Positions 61,620 through 64,000 of a DNA stretch of 64,000 bases are shown piece by piece. Source of the stretch: Xiphias gladius (taxonomy: Eukaryota; Chordata; Actinopteri; Istiophoriformes; Xiphiidae); assembly GCF_016859285.1 (NCBI RefSeq), contig NC_053413.1, forward strand, positions 13,315,001 to 13,379,000. Direction: 5' to 3'. The notes beneath the pieces are model-generated. The model was not told where the DNA came from. It saw only the letters and a list, made by a program, of their open reading frames with translations, and ran no database searches. The stretch's first letter is position 1. The number at the start of each line of letters is the position of its first letter. The position numbers and the translations under genes are program-made.

Positions 61620-62470
61620 GGCAACACGCTGGCAAAATGTATTCCAAACTGAGATCTGTTTAAGTGTGAATAAAGTACCTCTAGTGTTTTAATCCACAAC
61701 TTTAAAGTCTTTTTTCGTTTATTTGTTGGTGTGGTTAAAGTCTGTGACACTTGTGTGTGAAGTTGAAAGGAAACATTCAAAGAGAAAAGTTCCTATTGAT
61801 TGATACGGCTCCTTGTCCACAGTGAAATGTTACAGCACGACGCTTTGCTGCGGATGTTATTGGGTCATTTTCCTGATCAAACAGCCACTGACAAAGTGAT
61901 TATATCCAGGAGACGACTTAGCCTAACAATTAAGTTGCCACTTGACTTTTCTCTCTCACTGTTTATTGCTTGCAGAACTTTCTCATCTACAGCAATCAGA
62001 AGCCAAGGTGGCAAAAATACAGACAGGCAAATCACCCTCTGGTTAGGTGCAGTGAAGCAGGCAACAAAGGTGATAGTCCGGGTGTAGCCTGCTACAGGAA
62101 GGTTAAGGACACTGAGGACCGAGTGGAGGCTTAGAGGGTCGAAGGCGAAGGTTAAAGGCAAGGTGGGTGAGATGCAGCGTGGGCCAGGTGGTGTGTTGGG
62201 CTGCTGTGGTAAGGCTGGTCAGCTGGTGGAGACGAGTTGGCAGCGGGGCTGTCAGGTGAGGAGCGCTGAGGCTGGAGCCCTGCTGCGAGGAGTGGATGGT
62301 GATGATGGTGAATCGACGAGCGGGTCGGAGCGTAGGCTGCGAAAAGGTTGTGGTCGCTGTCCTTGTAGTTGTGTTAATGTGGCAGCAAGCGAGCGAGGCG
62401 GGGGGGAGGGTGGAGCTTCAGCTGTAGAAGCAGGTCAAAGCTGCAGCAGACATCAGGGAAGGCACTTCCT
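61620..62470 (-). other. mbnl1: mbnl1 5'UTR part of the first coding exon
   Basis: On the minus strand a long uninterrupted pyrimidine tract (TTTCTTTCTGTCTTTCTC..., about 62,472-62,520) ends CCTCAG at 62,471. This is a strong 3' splice site, and the sequence from 62,470 to the ATG at 61,619 would be one exon with 851 nt of leader. It contains at least four short upstream ORFs starting at 62,453, 61,986, 61,868 and 61,776, each closed by a stop within 14 codons. MBNL1 in mammals is known to regulate the use of its own first coding exon. Whether the leader is one exon or is split again is not settled; a nearer weaker acceptor (TTTTGCCAG, about 61,628) also exists. Confidence 0.55.
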
Positions 62471-63094
62471 CTGAGGAGAGAGAGAGATAGAAAGGAGAGA
62501 AAGACAGAAAGAAAGATAAGTCAGATAATACACATCCAAAGAAAAGTTCCAGGTTATTTTCTCTCTCTTTCATAGGAGCTCCTGACCTGTAGCATTTTTA
62601 AAGTTGAGCCACTGCTAAGCTATGCAGCTGTGGGAATGAAGAATATGTAAAAATGTCAGAAATGCAGGGGTGTCAGCTAAAACAAATAATACTTTCACCC
62701 GCCCTGCGCTCTAAACACACATGGTGTGCACACACGCTCATCACGCCACGCCACACACAAACACACTCTCACACAAACGCAGTAATGCACAAAGCAGCCA
62801 TTCACAACTTTCCACCTCTTCTTTTCGATGCAGGAAAAATCAGATCAAAGCCTGTATCACTTACATTCGAGTACAGCAAAGCCAGCCATTGCAACTGTGT
62901 TTAGAAGTGAAAGAAAGGAAGAGAGTGAAAGCAAGGGGGAAGTCGAGGCAGGGCATGAGGGAGAAGAGGTTAGTCATTTCCCTTCTTGCAAAGCGGTGTG
63001 AGAGTGGGGACCAATGAGAGCTAGCAGAGTTTCAGCAACATTCTGGGCTGAGCGCCAGGTGAGAGCAGGGGGAGGAGCAAAGAGAAGGCTGACC
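62471..63094. other. mbnl1 upstream intron at right edge
   Basis: The acceptor pyrimidine tract at 62,472-62,520 is the only feature I can name. The remainder is unremarkable AT-rich sequence with purine runs. Confidence 0.5.
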
Positions 63095-63400
63095 TGAGAG
63101 AAAGAGAGAGACAGACTGAACTAATAACTCTGCTCAGTATTTCTATGACTAACTGAGTTCTCGTGAACAGATGATACATTTCTTTCAAACAACCAACCTT
63201 TCATGAAAGATCCTAAATAGTTATTCTTCATGAACACAAGCATATCTAAATAACGAGTACTACCATCATCACAGCCATACTGTGATGATCTCACAAAGAT
63301 GTGAACTGTCCTAAAGGGATAATATCATTATTATTATTTAACTTTCATAATGCCCCATTTACTGCATGCAGAAGAGATCATGGGTTGTTTTTTTATTCAG
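63095..63400 (+). repeat. 306-bp direct repeat, first copy
   Basis: Base-for-base match to 63,695-64,000 from GAGAGAAAGAGAGAGACAGAC onward, with one difference seen (T at 63,334 against A at 63,934). The spacing is exactly 600 bp. Confidence 0.95.
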
Positions 63401-63694
63401 AATTTTGTAGTTCTGCCAGTGGTTTCTATTTTTGGTGAATCCATTGTACTGGGTTTGCTGGGGGAATTTGGAATGATTGGGCTCCTGGGGGCCCATTCTG
63501 CTCTTATCGCACAGGCAGGGTAACTCACCACACCCTGTGTAGAGAAATCACTTTTCCCAGAATAGCACGTGCACCTTCAGCAATGCTACGAACCGCTGCT
63601 AACTTTACAGCACTGCAACACTGCAACACGCTGTATCAGAGCCCTGCAGCAGGGCAGCTCAGGTCATGATGACCCAGCAACATGGATAAATGTT

Positions 63695-64000
63695 GGAGAG
63701 AAAGAGAGAGACAGACTGAACTAATAACTCTGCTCAGTATTTCTATGACTAACTGAGTTCTCGTGAACAGATGATACATTTCTTTCAAACAACCAACCTT
63801 TCATGAAAGATCCTAAATAGTTATTCTTCATGAACACAAGCATATCTAAATAACGAGTACTACCATCATCACAGCCATACTGTGATGATCTCACAAAGAT
63901 GTGAACTGTCCTAAAGGGATAATATCATTATTAATATTTAACTTTCATAATGCCCCATTTACTGCATGCAGAAGAGATCATGGGTTGTTTTTTTATTCAG
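63695..64000 (+). repeat. 306-bp direct repeat, second copy (cut by window end)
   Basis: Second copy of 63,095-63,400. It runs to the last base of the window, so its true length, and whether the 600-bp period continues, cannot be seen. The 294 bp between the copies are unique here. Confidence 0.95.

Noticed and set aside
1..64000. CRISPR array, prophage, operon or toxin-antitoxin system
   Set aside because: All repeats are eukaryotic microsatellites, transposon remnants or duplications; gene structure is intron-bearing throughout.

Overview
The window is nuclear DNA of a ray-finned (teleost, probably perciform-grade) fish. The evidence is short GT-AG split exons in long AT-rich introns, many CA/GA microsatellites, a decayed Tc1 transposon, and several repeat families I recognise from teleost genomes. 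No prokaryotic, viral or CRISPR-like system is visible. Most long open frames here are chance frames in introns and repeats; the real genes are made of short exons.

Layout. (1) About 1-17,062, minus strand: the 5' part of kcnab1 (voltage-gated K+ channel beta-1 subunit). Two alternative first coding exons are present, a Kv-beta-1.2 type (16,806-17,062) and a Kv-beta-1.1 type with the inactivation-ball N-terminus (10,432-10,646). Both end in the phase needed to join the shared 44-nt exon 2 at 203-246. The rest of the gene lies left of the window. (2) About 18,240-27,722, plus strand: two head-to-tail copies of a C1q-like unit. The right copy holds an intact three-exon secreted C1q-domain gene (25,382-26,280). 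The left copy has lost its C1q domain but keeps a promoter-proximal signal-peptide exon and a broken exon relic. (3) 31,651-32,199, minus strand: intact single-exon rap2b small GTPase in a GC-rich island. (4) About 34,000-62,470, minus strand: the coding part of mbnl1 (muscleblind-like splicing factor). I rebuilt nine coding exons (37,762-61,619) that join in frame to 400 codons plus a stop. They include the 54-nt NLS exon with its strongly conserved flanks, the 36-nt exon, and an 18-residue last exon ending KYLTQM. A long 5'UTR exon (61,620-62,470) precedes the start. (5) The right edge holds a 306-bp block repeated at a spacing of exactly 600 bp with one visible difference.

How the genes relate. 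kcnab1, rap2b and mbnl1 all map to human 3q25, and rap2b and mbnl1 keep the human order and orientation, so this is a contracted piece of that block. P2RY1, which lies between MBNL1 and RAP2B in human, is not in the gap here, nor is the gene set that separates RAP2B from KCNAB1. The C1q-like pair is a fish-type insertion into this block. The genes do not form one pathway: they are a K+ channel modulator, an innate-immunity-like secreted protein, a Rap GTPase and a splicing regulator.

I did not find a convincing new biological system. The observations most worth following are the alternative kcnab1 first exons, the orphan phase-matched C1q exon, the mosaic identity of the C1q duplication, the mbnl1 autoregulatory features, and a possible hammerhead-like remnant near 9.87 kb.
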